The position numbers and the translations under genes are program-made. From Sphaerochaetaceae bacterium (lineage in GTDB: Bacteria; Spirochaetota; Spirochaetia; Sphaerochaetales; Sphaerochaetaceae): a DNA stretch of 64,000 bases. A model generated the notes under the pieces. That model was not told the DNA's origin. It saw only the letters and a list, made by a program, of their open reading frames with translations, and made no database searches. Positions 16,547 to 26,000 of this stretch are shown here, one piece after another (the stretch's first letter is position 1; each line of letters begins with the position of its first letter). The DNA lies in the NCBI GenBank assembly GCA_016302165.1, contig JAEDOD010000001.1:1-64000 (forward strand). Reading direction: 5' to 3'.

Positions 16547-19500
16547 ATGTTTGAGCCTGTAAACAACAAAGTTGATTTCGCTTCCCAAGAGGAGAAGATC
16601 CTGAAATTCTGGGAAGAAAAGGAAATCTATAGGAAGTCTATAGAGGAGCGTCCTGCAGACAATGAGTATGTATTCTACGACGGACCTCCCTTTGCCACCG
16701 GTCTTCCTCATTTCGGACACATTCTTCCAGGAACTATAAAGGATGCAATTCCTCGCTACCAGTCCATGAAGGGACATAGGGTAGTACGCCGCTTCGGATG
16801 GGATTGCCACGGTCTGCCAGTTGAGGCTGAGATGGAGAAGACCATCGGAGTCTCAGGTCACAGCAGAATCATCGAGTATGGTGTGGGAAAGTTCAACGAA
16901 GAGTGCCGCTCCATTGTTCTCAGATATACTTCAGAGTGGAAGAAGGCCATCACAAGGACCGGACGCTGGGTAGATTTCGAGAATGGCTACAGGACCATGG
17001 ACAAGAACTACATGGAATCTGTCTGGTGGGTCTTCAAGACTCTCTATGAAAAGGGACTGATCTACGAAGGCTACAACGTTCTTCCATATTCCCCTAAGCT
17101 TGCTTCCCCTCTTTCAAACATGGAAGTCTCCCTTGGCGGATATAAGGACGTAGTTGACCAGGCTGTAACTGTCCGCTTCAAGATTGACGGCACCGAAAAC
17201 TCCTATTTCCTTGCCTGGACCACAACTCCTTGGACCCTTCCTTCCAACCTTGCCCTGGCAGTGGGACCTGAAATCGAATATGTGGAAGTTGAGGATGAAG
17301 CTGACGGAGCCCACTACTATCTTGCCTCCAACCTTCTTGGAAAGTATTGGAAGGATGGAAAGGGCTGCAGGATCCTTAGGACAGTAAAGGGAAATGACCT
17401 TGTAGGAATGACCTACGAGCCTCTCTTCCCATACTTTGCTTCCCTTAAGGAGAAGGGCGCCTTCCAGGTTGTTACCGCTGATTACGTCACAGTTGAGGAC
17501 GGATGCGGTATCGTCCATACAGCGTCAGGCTTCGGTGAAGACGACTACAACACCATGAAGGCAAAGGTTCCAGGATGCCCTGTAGTATGCCCGGTGGACG
17601 AAGAGTGCAGATTCACCTCTGAAGTCCCTGAATGGGAAGGTGTCTTTGTAAAGGATGCAGACAAGTCCATCATCCAGTATCTCAAGGAAAGCGGAAAGCT
17701 TGTGAAGAGGGAGAACTATCTCCACTCCTATCCATTCTGCTACCGCACAGGTATGCCTCTCATCTATAAGGCAATGTCCTGCTGGTTCGTGGATGTACAG
17801 AAGATCAAGAAGACTATGCTTGAGTGCAATGACCAGATCACATGGGTTCCGGAGCATATCAAGTATGGCCGCTTCGGCAAGTGGCTTGAAGGTGCCAGAG
17901 ACTGGGCCATCAGCAGAAACCGCTTCTGGGGAAACCCAATTCCAATCTGGAAATGTGACGGCTCCAACTACATTGAAGTCATCGGAAGCGTGAAGGAGCT
18001 TGAAGAGAAGTGCGGAAAGAAGGTTGAGGACCTCCATAAGCACTTTGTGGATGAGCTTACCTGGCCAAGCCCGGATGGAAAGGGAACCATGAGAAGGATT
18101 CCTGATATCTTCGACTGCTGGTTCGAGTCTGGCTCAATGCCTTATGCCCAGCAGCACTATCCTTTCGAGAATAGTGAGAAGTGGGATGAAATCTTCCCTG
18201 CAGACTTCATCAATGAAGGTCTGGACCAGACCAGAGGCTGGTTCTACTCCCTTACTGTCCTTGCAGCAGCCCTCTTTGGAAAGCCAGCCTTCGAGCACTG
18301 TATCGTCAGCGGAATCGTCCTTGCTGAAGATGGCTCTAAGATGAGCAAGAGCAAGCACAACTACACAGACCCCATGGAAGTGGTCGCAAAGTATGGTGCA
18401 GATGCGCTTCGCTTCGCCCTCATCAACTCCAACCTGGTAAAGGCTGACGACATGAAGTTCAGCGATGAGATTGTAAAGGATGTATTGAAGAGTCTGCTGA
18501 TTCCTCTCTGGAACGCATATTCCTTCTTTGTCACATATGCAAACATCGATGGATATGTTCCTTCCTCCACTCCGACTTCATCCCTCTCCAATCCTTTGGA
18601 CAAGTGGATCATCAGCGATCTTGAGAAGCTGGTGAAGAAGGCTACAGATGCCTTTGATTCCTATATGATCCAGGATGCCACAGAGGCACTCCTCTCCTTC
18701 ATCGATGACCTGAACAACTGGTACATCAGAAGAAGCAGAAGAAGATTCTGGAGAAGCGAGAACGATGGAGACAAGAAGGAAGCATACGATACCCTGTATC
18801 GTGTCCTTATGACAGTGGTAAAGGTTGCATGTCCAATGGTTCCTTTCGTGACAGAAGCAATCTACCAGAACCTTAAGACAGCTTCCGATCCAGAGTCTGT
18901 CCATCTCTGCCTCTATCCTGAATACAATGAAGAGGAAAGGGACTTCAAACTTGAAGAAGAGATGAACATCATCATGAAGACCATCGAAATGGGAAGAGCT
19001 CTCAGAGCTTCCTCCAACCTTAAGGTCAGACAGCCTTTGAAGGAATTCGTGGTAGTTTCTAGAAACAGTGCCCACAGGGAGAACCTGGAGAAGAACAGGG
19101 ATATCATCCTCGAGGAGCTTAACGTGAAGAACGTAAAGGTCAGAGGAGACGAAAGCGACCTGGTATCCTATTCTGCAAAGGCAAACTTCAAGGTTCTTGG
19201 AGCAAAGCTTGGTAAGAACATGAAGGAAGTTGCAGCCCTGATCCAGAACTTTACAGATGGTGAAATTGCTGAAATCCTTGAAGGAAAGGCCAAGAGTGTG
19301 GTGTATTCCAATGGGGAGATCTCCATCTCTGAAGGAGACCTTATGGTCCAGAGAAAGGAGAAGGAGCATGTAAAGGTTCTGAACGAAGGGGAAATCACAG
19401 TTGGCTTCGATACAGAGGTTACCAGAGAGCTTCTTCTTGAAGGAATCGCCAGAGACCTGGTAAGGCTGGTCCAGACAGAGAGAAAGGAAAGCGGCTTTGA

Positions 19501-19681
19501 CGTAGCTGACCATATCTCCCTTTCTGTATGGGGTGATGAAACCTTCAGGGAGGCTGTAGAGGCATTCTCTTCTTTCGTCTCTAAGGAGACCCTTACTGAT
19601 TCCCTGACTATTGAAGAGAATGATGGAAAAGAGGCTGAAATTGCCGAGAGTCCTATTACTCTCAAGGTAAGAAAGATTTGA
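16547..19681 (+). CDS. ileS: Isoleucyl-tRNA synthetase, eukaryotic-like type
   Basis: 1044 aa from ATG 16547 (AGGAGA at 16535-16540, 6-nt spacing). Class-I motifs: PPFATGLPHFGH (HIGH region) and KMSKSKHNY. The editing domain (TTPWTLPSNLALAVGP) and anticodon-binding region (NNWYIRRSRRRFW) follow. FATGLPHFGH rather than YANG.IHIGH places it in the type 2, eukaryotic-like branch that spirochaetes commonly carry and that is associated with natural resistance to mupirocin. The stop overlaps the TTG of the next gene. Confidence 0.96.
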   Translation: MFEPVNNKVDFASQEEKILKFWEEKEIYRKSIEERPADNEYVFYDGPPFATGLPHFGHILPGTIKDAIPRYQSMKGHRVVRRFGWDCHGLPVEAEMEKTIGVSGHSRIIEYGVGKFNEECRSIVLRYTSEWKKAITRTGRWVDFENGYRTMDKNYMESVWWVFKTLYEKGLIYEGYNVLPYSPKLASPLSNMEVSLGGYKDVVDQAVTVRFKIDGTENSYFLAWTTTPWTLPSNLALAVGPEIEYVEVEDEADGAHYYLASNLLGKYWKDGKGCRILRTVKGNDLVGMTYEPLFPYFASLKEKGAFQVVTADYVTVEDGCGIVHTASGFGEDDYNTMKAKVPGCPVVCPVDEECRFTSEVPEWEGVFVKDADKSIIQYLKESGKLVKRENYLHSYPFCYRTGMPLIYKAMSCWFVDVQKIKKTMLECNDQITWVPEHIKYGRFGKWLEGARDWAISRNRFWGNPIPIWKCDGSNYIEVIGSVKELEEKCGKKVEDLHKHFVDELTWPSPDGKGTMRRIPDIFDCWFESGSMPYAQQHYPFENSEKWDEIFPADFINEGLDQTRGWFYSLTVLAAALFGKPAFEHCIVSGIVLAEDGSKMSKSKHNYTDPMEVVAKYGADALRFALINSNLVKADDMKFSDEIVKDVLKSLLIPLWNAYSFFVTYANIDGYVPSSTPTSSLSNPLDKWIISDLEKLVKKATDAFDSYMIQDATEALLSFIDDLNNWYIRRSRRRFWRSENDGDKKEAYDTLYRVLMTVVKVACPMVPFVTEAIYQNLKTASDPESVHLCLYPEYNEEERDFKLEEEMNIIMKTIEMGRALRASSNLKVRQPLKEFVVVSRNSAHRENLEKNRDIILEELNVKNVKVRGDESDLVSYSAKANFKVLGAKLGKNMKEVAALIQNFTDGEIAEILEGKAKSVVYSNGEISISEGDLMVQRKEKEHVKVLNEGEITVGFDTEVTRELLLEGIARDLVRLVQTERKESGFDVADHISLSVWGDETFREAVEAFSSFVSKETLTDSLTIEENDGKEAEIAESPITLKVRKI

Positions 19682-20574
19682 AGAAGTCATACTTATACAT
19701 TCTTATTTCCCTGATTATTCTGATGGTAGGCACATCCTGTGCTTACCGTCGTCCTTTTTATCCTGAATACTGGTTCCAGGCTTTGGGGCAGGAAGGGGAA
19801 TTTGTCATGACGGCAGATATCTCAAGGCTGAAGGAAGGTGAAGGAAAGGAAATCGTAGACCAGAGTCTCTTCGATAATCCTATAGCCTCCAAGGCTGAAA
19901 GGATCTCCCTGTCCCTGATTCCTCAGGAGAATGATTCCTATCCTCTTCCTCTCTCATCCTTTGTGGTGGGAGGAGCTGTGGAAGGTAAGTTCTCCACATT
20001 GGTGGTGAACACATCCCTGAAGTTCTCAGGATATATGAAGACAAAGGAAAACGGCATTGTCAGATATAAGGGAGACGGAATGAGCGTCTATGCTCCATTG
20101 AAGAATCTGATCCTCTTTACAGATGGAGACTATGACGATTTGTATGACAGGACCATTTCCTCCAGGGAAAAGGTGATAGAGGATTCTGTGGCTGAAGCCA
20201 TGGCCACATCTCTTTTCTCCCTTTATGTCTTTGAACCTGAGACCTTGATGGACATAGGCTTCGAGATACCTCAGGTGGTATTGGATGAAATGGAGAAGAC
20301 CTGCATCCTCTTTGATGAAAGGGGAGGAGAGCTGGTGATGACAGGAATCATCGAGACCACTGGAGACGGAACCGCAAGGGCCCTATCCACTCTTCTCAAA
20401 AATCAGGTGGTACAGGAGAAGAGAAGGAATGGGGAGACCCTTGACACCAAGCTTCTCTCTACATATTTTTCTGTTGAAGACAATGTGGTCAAGATTATAG
20501 GCTACCCTCTTTCCTCTGCCATGAAGGAAAAGGCCAGAGGACTGATGAGTAGCGGAATTGGAGGTCTATTCTAA
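19678..20574 (+). CDS. Lipoprotein of unknown function
   Basis: 298 aa, TTG start overlapping the ileS stop by 4 bp (TTGA). N-terminus MKKSYLYILISLIILMVGTS then Cys21: a signal peptide with a spirochaete-style lipobox (VGTS-C), so likely an envelope lipoprotein. The rest is a soluble mixed alpha/beta sequence with no family I recognise (YPEYWFQALG, DGDYDDLYDRTIS, IIGYPLSSAMKEKARG). Gene order ileS-lipoprotein-fmdB-trpS gives no clear role. Confidence 0.8.
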   Translation: MKKSYLYILISLIILMVGTSCAYRRPFYPEYWFQALGQEGEFVMTADISRLKEGEGKEIVDQSLFDNPIASKAERISLSLIPQENDSYPLPLSSFVVGGAVEGKFSTLVVNTSLKFSGYMKTKENGIVRYKGDGMSVYAPLKNLILFTDGDYDDLYDRTISSREKVIEDSVAEAMATSLFSLYVFEPETLMDIGFEIPQVVLDEMEKTCILFDERGGELVMTGIIETTGDGTARALSTLLKNQVVQEKRRNGETLDTKLLSTYFSVEDNVVKIIGYPLSSAMKEKARGLMSSGIGGLF

Positions 20575-20799
20575 ATGCCAATCTATTCTTATAGATGTAG
20601 TTCCTGTGGCAACTCATATGATGCCATGAAGAGTTTCAGTGAGGCAGACGAAGACGATATCTGCCCAATATGCGGCAAAACGGCCAAGAGGCAGTTTTCT
20701 GATCCAGCCGCTGTAATATATAAAGGATCAGGATACTACTGCACAGACAATAAGCATGATAGTGGATGCTGCTGCGGTTCTTGCAAGGGAGGAAAATGA
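20575..20799 (+). CDS. FmdB-type zinc-ribbon protein
   Basis: 74 aa starting immediately after the previous stop. MPIYSYRCSSCG...F and CPICGK form the CxxC...CxxC zinc ribbon of the FmdB regulatory-protein family (N-terminal MP.Y.Y.C..CG). The C-terminus (CCCGSCKGGK) is unusually Cys-rich. Family members are small putative regulators with unclear targets. Its TGA overlaps the trpS ATG (TGATG). Confidence 0.85.
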   Translation: MPIYSYRCSSCGNSYDAMKSFSEADEDDICPICGKTAKRQFSDPAAVIYKGSGYYCTDNKHDSGCCCGSCKGGK

Positions 20800-21812
20800 T
20801 GGAAAAGAAGAGAATACTTACAGGAGACAGACCTACAGGCCATCTTCATCTGGGCCACTACTGCGGTTCTCTTAGAAATAGGGTGGAGCTTCAGGATGAC
20901 TATGAGGAGTTCATCCTCATTGCTGACGTACAGGCATTGACCACACATTTCGAGAGGCCTGAGCTCATCAATGACTCAATCTACCAGATCACTATGGATA
21001 ACCTGGCTGTTGGCCTGGATCCGGAGAAGGTGACCTTCATCCAGCAGAGCGGAGTACCCTGCATCCATGAACTCACCATGTATTATTCCATGATCACCAC
21101 CTGTAATCATCTTCTCATCAATCCTACCATCAAGACAGAAGCCAGAAGCTATGGAATGCAGGATGAAGGCAGGGAGTATGATTTCTCCAAGCTTACCTAT
21201 GGCTTCTTAGGATATCCAATCTCCCAGACAGCTGATATCACCTTCTGTAACGCTGACCTGGTGCCAGTGGGAGAGGATCAGGTTCCTCACATCGAGTTCT
21301 CCCGTCGTCTGGTGAGAAAGTTCAATGAAATGTATGGAACAAGTATCAAGGAACCAGACTACAGGCTTGGTACCGTTTCCCGTCTCTGCGGCCTTGACGG
21401 CAACAGCAAAATGGGAAAGAGCCTTGGTAATGCCATCTATCTTTCAGATACTCCAGATGAAGTATGGAACAAGATCAGAAATGCCAAGACAGATACTAAT
21501 CGTATCAGCGTAAAGATCCCTGGAAATCCTGAAGTATGCTCTGTATACCAGTACCATAAGGCATTCAATAGTGAAGGCGTTGAGGAAGTATGCTCTGCAT
21601 GCAAGAATGCCCAGATGGGATGTGTAGCCTGCAAGAAGCTTCTGAACGAAAAGATGAATGCAATCATGGATCCTATCAGAGAGAAAAGGCACTTCTATGA
21701 AGAGCACAAGGATATGGTCCGTGACATCATCAGCGAAGGAACAAAGAAGGCCAATGAGATTGGAAACAGGAACATCGCTGAAATAAAGGAAAAGATGCAC
21801 GTAATCATCTGA
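20799..21812 (+). CDS. trpS: Tryptophanyl-tRNA synthetase, predicted Fe-S type
   Basis: 337 aa. Start at ATG 20799 (GGGAGG at 20787-20792, 6-nt spacing); the ATG at 20796 is possible. Class-I motifs: PTGHLHLGHY (HIGH) and GNSKMGKSLGN (KMSKS). VPVGEDQVPH is typical of TrpRS. Near the C-terminus lie Cys247, Cys265, Cys268, Cys275 and Cys278; the C-x6-C-x2-C part equals the cluster motif of Thermotoga maritima TrpRS, which binds a [4Fe-4S] cluster near the anticodon. Cluster binding here is inferred. Confidence 0.95.
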   Translation: MEKKRILTGDRPTGHLHLGHYCGSLRNRVELQDDYEEFILIADVQALTTHFERPELINDSIYQITMDNLAVGLDPEKVTFIQQSGVPCIHELTMYYSMITTCNHLLINPTIKTEARSYGMQDEGREYDFSKLTYGFLGYPISQTADITFCNADLVPVGEDQVPHIEFSRRLVRKFNEMYGTSIKEPDYRLGTVSRLCGLDGNSKMGKSLGNAIYLSDTPDEVWNKIRNAKTDTNRISVKIPGNPEVCSVYQYHKAFNSEGVEEVCSACKNAQMGCVACKKLLNEKMNAIMDPIREKRHFYEEHKDMVRDIISEGTKKANEIGNRNIAEIKEKMHVII

Positions 21813-21819
21813 TTTTCAC

Positions 21820-21839
21820 GGCTCTCCTTCGGGAGGGCC
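21820..21839 (+). terminator. UUCG hairpin after trpS
   Basis: GGCTCTCC, loop TTCG, GGAGGGCC: 8-bp stem with one T-G pair and a very stable UUCG tetraloop, 7 bases after the trpS stop. The following sequence AAATATATC is not a good U-tract, so it may be a 3'-end stabiliser or weak terminator. Confidence 0.6.
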
Positions 21840-22061
21840 AAATATATCTATTCCCAGGGAACATTCTTCATTACTTGTCTTTTATAGGAGTCCACCCTTC
21901 GGGAGCATCACCTTCCTCAAACAGACTTATACGCAGAATTTTCCTGGATATTTTTTTGTATTTATCCTTTTTTCGTCCTATAGACAAAGTGAAGACATAG
22001 TATTTCCTATCCAAGATTTGGGGGGGATGGAACGGGAGATACATATGTCTTCAGTAAATTC

Positions 22062-22093
22062 CAAAATTAATGGGCTGCTGGAGGTGACAGCCC
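22062..22093 (-). terminator. Terminator of the fba-to-permease operon
   Basis: On the minus strand GGGCTG (22093-22088) pairs with CAGCCC (22077-22072), loop of 10, followed by ATTAATTTT. It lies 20 bp beyond the permease stop. Confidence 0.65.
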
Positions 22094-22112
22094 AAGCCCT
22101 GTCAGAGAGCCC

Positions 22113-23771
22113 TCAAAGCATGATCTCTCCATCTTTACTTATCTTATTGAAGATAAGAAGTGAGATTACAGTGAAGACAGTGACGATGGTAGCCAGGGCA
22201 CAGGCTCTTCCATCTGTTCCATTTCCTACAGCCTTGTATACAGCAACATTAAGGGTCTGAGTCCTGAAGGAGTAGAGGAGAAGTGAAGATGAGAGCTCTG
22301 TAATGAGAGTTACCCAGCTCATGACAGCTCCTGCAAAGACTCCGCTGAACATCATAGGCAGTGTTACCTTCAGAAGGGTCTTGACCTTTCCAGCTCCCAG
22401 GGATTCTGCAGCTTCATCGATGGAAAGCGGAATCTGGGCAAGAATGGCCACAGAGGATCTGATGGTATAAGGAATTCTTCTTATACACATGGATACGATC
22501 ATTATCGTTGCGGTTCCTACCAGTGGCAGTACAGGGTTGTTGAAGGCAAGGATCAATGAAATACCGACTACAGCTCCAGGAATGATATAAGGGACCATAG
22601 AAAGGGTGTCGATACATGCATTGAGCACATTTCTTCTTCTCACAGTAAGATATGAGATCAGGACAGCAAGGGCTATGATGAGAATAAGTGCGGATCCACA
22701 GATGCGGATGGTGTTCCAGATAGTGTTGCCCATTCTATCAAATACATAGCGGTAGCTGTCTAAAGAGAAGCCTGGCTGGAACACTTCTCCACCTGGGTTA
22801 GTCTTCCTGAAGGACAGATATATAAGGTAGACCTGAGGAAGAAGGGCTATGGCCACCAGGCCATAGGCATAGAGGTGGATAAGGATATTCATTACAGGTT
22901 TTGCCTTTGTGCGCTCGATGTGGTGCATTGCACTCATGGAGAAGCTGTTCCTGTTGGTCAGATATCTCTGGATCAGGAAGAACCCCAGGGTGATGAGAAT
23001 AGCCAGCACGGCGATGGCAGATGCAAAGTTATGGTTGGTCCCCACTTCTCCCACGTACTCGTTGTAGATGATTACTGGGAAGGTGGTATATCCTTCTCCG
23101 ATCATAAGTGGAGTACCGAAGTCTGCAATGGCTCTCATGAACACCATGAGGGTTGCTGCAAGTATGGATGGCATACACAGGGGAAGAACCACCTTGAAGA
23201 ATCTCTTTGCACCACTGATTCCCATGTTTGCAGAAGCCTCAAGAAGAGAGTTGTCTACATTCTTCATGGCTCCTGAAACATAGAGGAACACCAGTGGAAA
23301 GAGCTTTAGTGACAGCACAAGGAGGATGCCGTTAAATCCATATATACTTGGAATTGTAATTCCAGTTATGGCCTTGATGAATTTGGTTATGACTCCAGCT
23401 CTTCCAAGAAGCTTGACCCAGGCGTAGGCTCCGATGAACGGTGCAGACATTGATGAAAGGATGATCAGCATCTGCAGTGTCTTCCTTCCCTTGATCTCAT
23501 ACATGTTGTAGAGATAGGCAAGGGGGACACCAAGTATCAGAGACAGGACACAGGCGGCGATGGCTACCTTGAAGCTGTTTATGAGAGTCCTGAAATAGTA
23601 GGGCTGGCTGAAGAACTTGATGAAGTAGCGCATGGTGAATTCACCAGTCTTTTCATCCAGTACAGACTGCCTGACGATCTTGAATAGAGGATAGACCATA
23701 AACAGCAGGTAAAGGCCAAGAATGACGAGGCTGGCAATTACCCAGAAATCAAATTTTCTCTTTTTCTTCAT
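22113..23771 (-). CDS. ABC transporter permease, two fused permease domains
   Basis: 552 aa, about 12 hydrophobic helices in two halves. Each half carries an EAA loop that docks the ATPase: EASANMGISGAKRFFKVVLP in the first, EAAESLGAGKVKTLLKVTLP in the second. The fused two-domain layout is that of FbpB/AfuB permeases. These were first described for ferric iron, but AfuABC members import hexose and heptose phosphates. Seven bases separate it from the ATPase gene. Last gene of the operon; the surrounding sugar enzymes favour a sugar-phosphate or related substrate. Confidence 0.9.
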   Translation of the reverse strand: MKKKRKFDFWVIASLVILGLYLLFMVYPLFKIVRQSVLDEKTGEFTMRYFIKFFSQPYYFRTLINSFKVAIAACVLSLILGVPLAYLYNMYEIKGRKTLQMLIILSSMSAPFIGAYAWVKLLGRAGVITKFIKAITGITIPSIYGFNGILLVLSLKLFPLVFLYVSGAMKNVDNSLLEASANMGISGAKRFFKVVLPLCMPSILAATLMVFMRAIADFGTPLMIGEGYTTFPVIIYNEYVGEVGTNHNFASAIAVLAILITLGFFLIQRYLTNRNSFSMSAMHHIERTKAKPVMNILIHLYAYGLVAIALLPQVYLIYLSFRKTNPGGEVFQPGFSLDSYRYVFDRMGNTIWNTIRICGSALILIIALAVLISYLTVRRRNVLNACIDTLSMVPYIIPGAVVGISLILAFNNPVLPLVGTATIMIVSMCIRRIPYTIRSSVAILAQIPLSIDEAAESLGAGKVKTLLKVTLPMMFSGVFAGAVMSWVTLITELSSSLLLYSFRTQTLNVAVYKAVGNGTDGRACALATIVTVFTVISLLIFNKISKDGEIML

Positions 23772-23778
23772 TCTTTCC

Positions 23779-24876
23779 TCACTTTACCAAGGATACTTCT
23801 CCATCCTCAGAGAATACGTTGATCTTCTCAGCCTTCAGGGAGAGCTCGATTTGAGTTCCGTTCTCAATGATGTCATCAATCATGGATTCCTGGATGATCT
23901 CTGCCCTGAAGCCACCATCTATCTCCACGATGTAGTGGGTGTTGAGACCAAGGAAGGTGCTGTATTCAACCTTTCCTGGAAGGAACTGGTTATCTTTGTT
24001 GTCTCCAACCCTTTCGATGACCAGTTCTTCAGGTCTCACTGATACCAGTACATCCTGTCCATCCTGGACGGAGGTGAGATTCTTCATTTCAAGTCTATAT
24101 CCTGAAGGGAAGGAAAGGCCTTTCTTTCCATCCTTCACCCAAATCTTCGCTTTCATAAGGTTCGTGCGTCCGATGAAGGTTGCGACGAAGCTGTTAGCAG
24201 GCCTCTGGTAGAGAGCCTTTGGAGTGCCGATCTGCTGTATTACTCCCTGGTTCATGACAGCAATTCTGTCGGAGATGGCCATAGCCTCCTCCTGGTCGTG
24301 GGTTACATATACAGTAGTGATTCCAAGTCTGTTCTGGATCTCCTTGATTACAGTCCTCATCTCAACCCTGAGCTTGGCGTCAAGGTTACTCAGAGGCTCA
24401 TCCATCAACAGGACTTCCGGCTCTATTGCCAGGGCTCTAGCCAGTGCAACTCTCTGCTGCTGGCCGCCTGAGAGCTTCTCAGGAAGTCTGTCGGCATATT
24501 CGCTGATCTTCATGAGATTCATGAACTTATCTGTCTTCTCCTTGATCTCCTCCTTAGGAAGCTTCCTGTTCTGGAGACCGAAGGCTACGTTCTTCCTTAC
24601 TGTAAGGTGAGGGAAGATTGCATAGTTCTGGAATACCATTCCGATATTCCTTTTTGCTGGGTCCAGGTCATTGATCAGCCTTTCCCCGAAGTAGAATTCA
24701 CCGCCCTCTATGGTATTGAAACCGGCGATCATCCTCAGCAGAGTCGTCTTTCCGCAGCCTGAAGGTCCGAGAAGAGTGAAGAACTCGCCTGGTTTGATTT
24801 CCAGAGAAAGGTCTGGAATAGCTGTAAAGCTGCCATATTTCTTTAATGCGTGATTAATGGTGATTTTAATGCTCAT
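23779..24876 (-). CDS. ABC transporter ATP-binding protein, FbpC/AfuC-PotA type
   Basis: 365 aa. Walker A GPSGCGKTT, Q-loop VFQNYAIFPH, signature LSGGQQQRVALARAL, Walker B LLMDEP, switch His in YVTHDQEEA. The C-terminal ~120 residues form the TOBE regulatory domain seen in the FbpC/PotA/MalK group. Energises the adjacent permease. A hairpin separates it from the binding-protein gene upstream. Confidence 0.93.
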   Translation of the reverse strand: MSIKITINHALKKYGSFTAIPDLSLEIKPGEFFTLLGPSGCGKTTLLRMIAGFNTIEGGEFYFGERLINDLDPAKRNIGMVFQNYAIFPHLTVRKNVAFGLQNRKLPKEEIKEKTDKFMNLMKISEYADRLPEKLSGGQQQRVALARALAIEPEVLLMDEPLSNLDAKLRVEMRTVIKEIQNRLGITTVYVTHDQEEAMAISDRIAVMNQGVIQQIGTPKALYQRPANSFVATFIGRTNLMKAKIWVKDGKKGLSFPSGYRLEMKNLTSVQDGQDVLVSVRPEELVIERVGDNKDNQFLPGKVEYSTFLGLNTHYIVEIDGGFRAEIIQESMIDDIIENGTQIELSLKAEKINVFSEDGEVSLVK

Positions 24877-24906
24877 TTTTATTCAACTCCGCTTGGTTTT
24901 CTAATG

Positions 24907-24934
24907 TTCGTGGCCCCGAAAACGAGGCCACGAA
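24907..24934 (-). promoter_or_regulatory. Intercistronic hairpin after the binding-protein gene
   Basis: TTCGTGGCC (24907-24915) and GGCCACGAA (24926-24934) form a perfect 9-bp stem without a U-tract. Between a binding-protein gene and its ATPase, such hairpins usually protect the upstream mRNA and give more binding protein than membrane components. Confidence 0.6.
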
Positions 24935-24953
24935 TGGATCTTGGTCTTCGTCC

Positions 24954-26000
24954 TTAGTTCTTTCCGTACTGTGCCCAGTATGTGTTCCACTTGTCACAGA
25001 TTTCAGCCTTGTGAGCTGCCAGAGCCTCAGTGTCTGCAACCTTTACGTTGATGGTGTCAAGGTCAACCATAGTTGAGCTGCCGCCTTCCAGCTTTGTTGT
25101 TGTAGCTGGTCTAGCTGCTGCATCAAGATATGTCTGCTGTCCAGCATCTGACTGGAGGAAGTCCATGAAGAGCTTGGCGTTCTCAAGGTTCTTTGCTCCC
25201 TTGATGATTGCAGAAGCGAATCCTACGCTTGTTGTTCCTTCTTCCCAGAATACCATGTGAGCAGATGTGTCGCCGCCATCGATGATCTTTACAACCTGTG
25301 GCTCATATGAGAGACCTACTGCGTATTCACCAGAGAATGTAGACTTTGCAGGGATGGAGGAGGAGCTTACTACTACCAGTCCGTTCTGCATAAGCTTAGC
25401 GATGTAGTCCCAAGCCTCTGGGCTGTCCCAGCCGCCAAAGTCTGTAAGGAGACACTGGAGGTTGTTCCATGCGGAGGAAGAGGCTGTTGGGTTTGCTGTT
25501 ACGACTCTGCCGTAGAGTTTTGGATCAAGAAGGGATTTCCATCCTGTAACCTTGATTCCAAGCTCTGCTTCCTGTGCATCGTTGACAACCAGACATGGAA
25601 TCTGGATATCGTGGAAAGTAAGCTTACCGGAAGTGTTGGAATATCCTTCCTGCATCTTGGCGTCGTTTACGCTGACATATTCTTCGAAATACTGTCCATA
25701 GGCTTCAAGGTCAGCATACTGAAGACCGCCGAACATGGCGTCAGCCTGAGGATTTGCAGCTTCTGCCTGGATTCTTGCCTTGCAGTCTCCTGCTCCACCA
25801 TAGGTTGAGTAGACCTTGATGTTTGGATAAAGTTCATTGAACTTGCCGATTGTGATGTCATAGTGTGCATCCTTTACTGTTGTGTAGAGGATAAGTTCTC
25901 CTGAAGGCTCATTGGAGGCTGCGGCTTCCTGAGCGCCCTGAGCGAAGAGGGCAGACATTGCCATCAGAACGATACACATGATAACCAGTGTCTTTTTCAT
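24954..26000 (-). CDS. Extracellular solute-binding protein, FbpA/AfuA-like
   Basis: 348 aa with a signal peptide (MKKTLVIMCIVLMAMSALFA, cleavage near residue 20; no lipobox Cys). The mature part follows the family-1/AfuA pattern: ELILYTTV at the start, FNELYPNIKV, then IPCLVVN, PKLYGRVVTANPTASSSAWN and GAKNLENAKLFMDFLQS. ATG overlaps the kinase TGA (ATGA) and has its own GGAG. AfuA-type proteins bind Fe3+ or, in characterised cases, glucose-6-, fructose-6- and sedoheptulose-7-phosphate. Substrate here is unknown. Confidence 0.88.
   Translation of the reverse strand: MKKTLVIMCIVLMAMSALFAQGAQEAAASNEPSGELILYTTVKDAHYDITIGKFNELYPNIKVYSTYGGAGDCKARIQAEAANPQADAMFGGLQYADLEAYGQYFEEYVSVNDAKMQEGYSNTSGKLTFHDIQIPCLVVNDAQEAELGIKVTGWKSLLDPKLYGRVVTANPTASSSAWNNLQCLLTDFGGWDSPEAWDYIAKLMQNGLVVVSSSSIPAKSTFSGEYAVGLSYEPQVVKIIDGGDTSAHMVFWEEGTTSVGFASAIIKGAKNLENAKLFMDFLQSDAGQQTYLDAAARPATTTKLEGGSSTMVDLDTINVKVADTEALAAHKAEICDKWNTYWAQYGKN

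Larger units (their letters stand above)
21813..22112. other. 300-bp gene-free gap between convergent trpS and ABC operon
   Basis: Holds two transcription-end hairpins (21820-21839 and 22062-22093) and about 220 bp of AT-richer sequence between them. No supported ORF, tRNA or repeat; an ORF crossing the right edge is a shadow of the permease gene. Confidence 0.7.

Noticed and set aside
18578..19690. 370-codon minus-strand ORF inside ileS
   Set aside because: Antisense to a complete synthetase with intact motifs; no family features.
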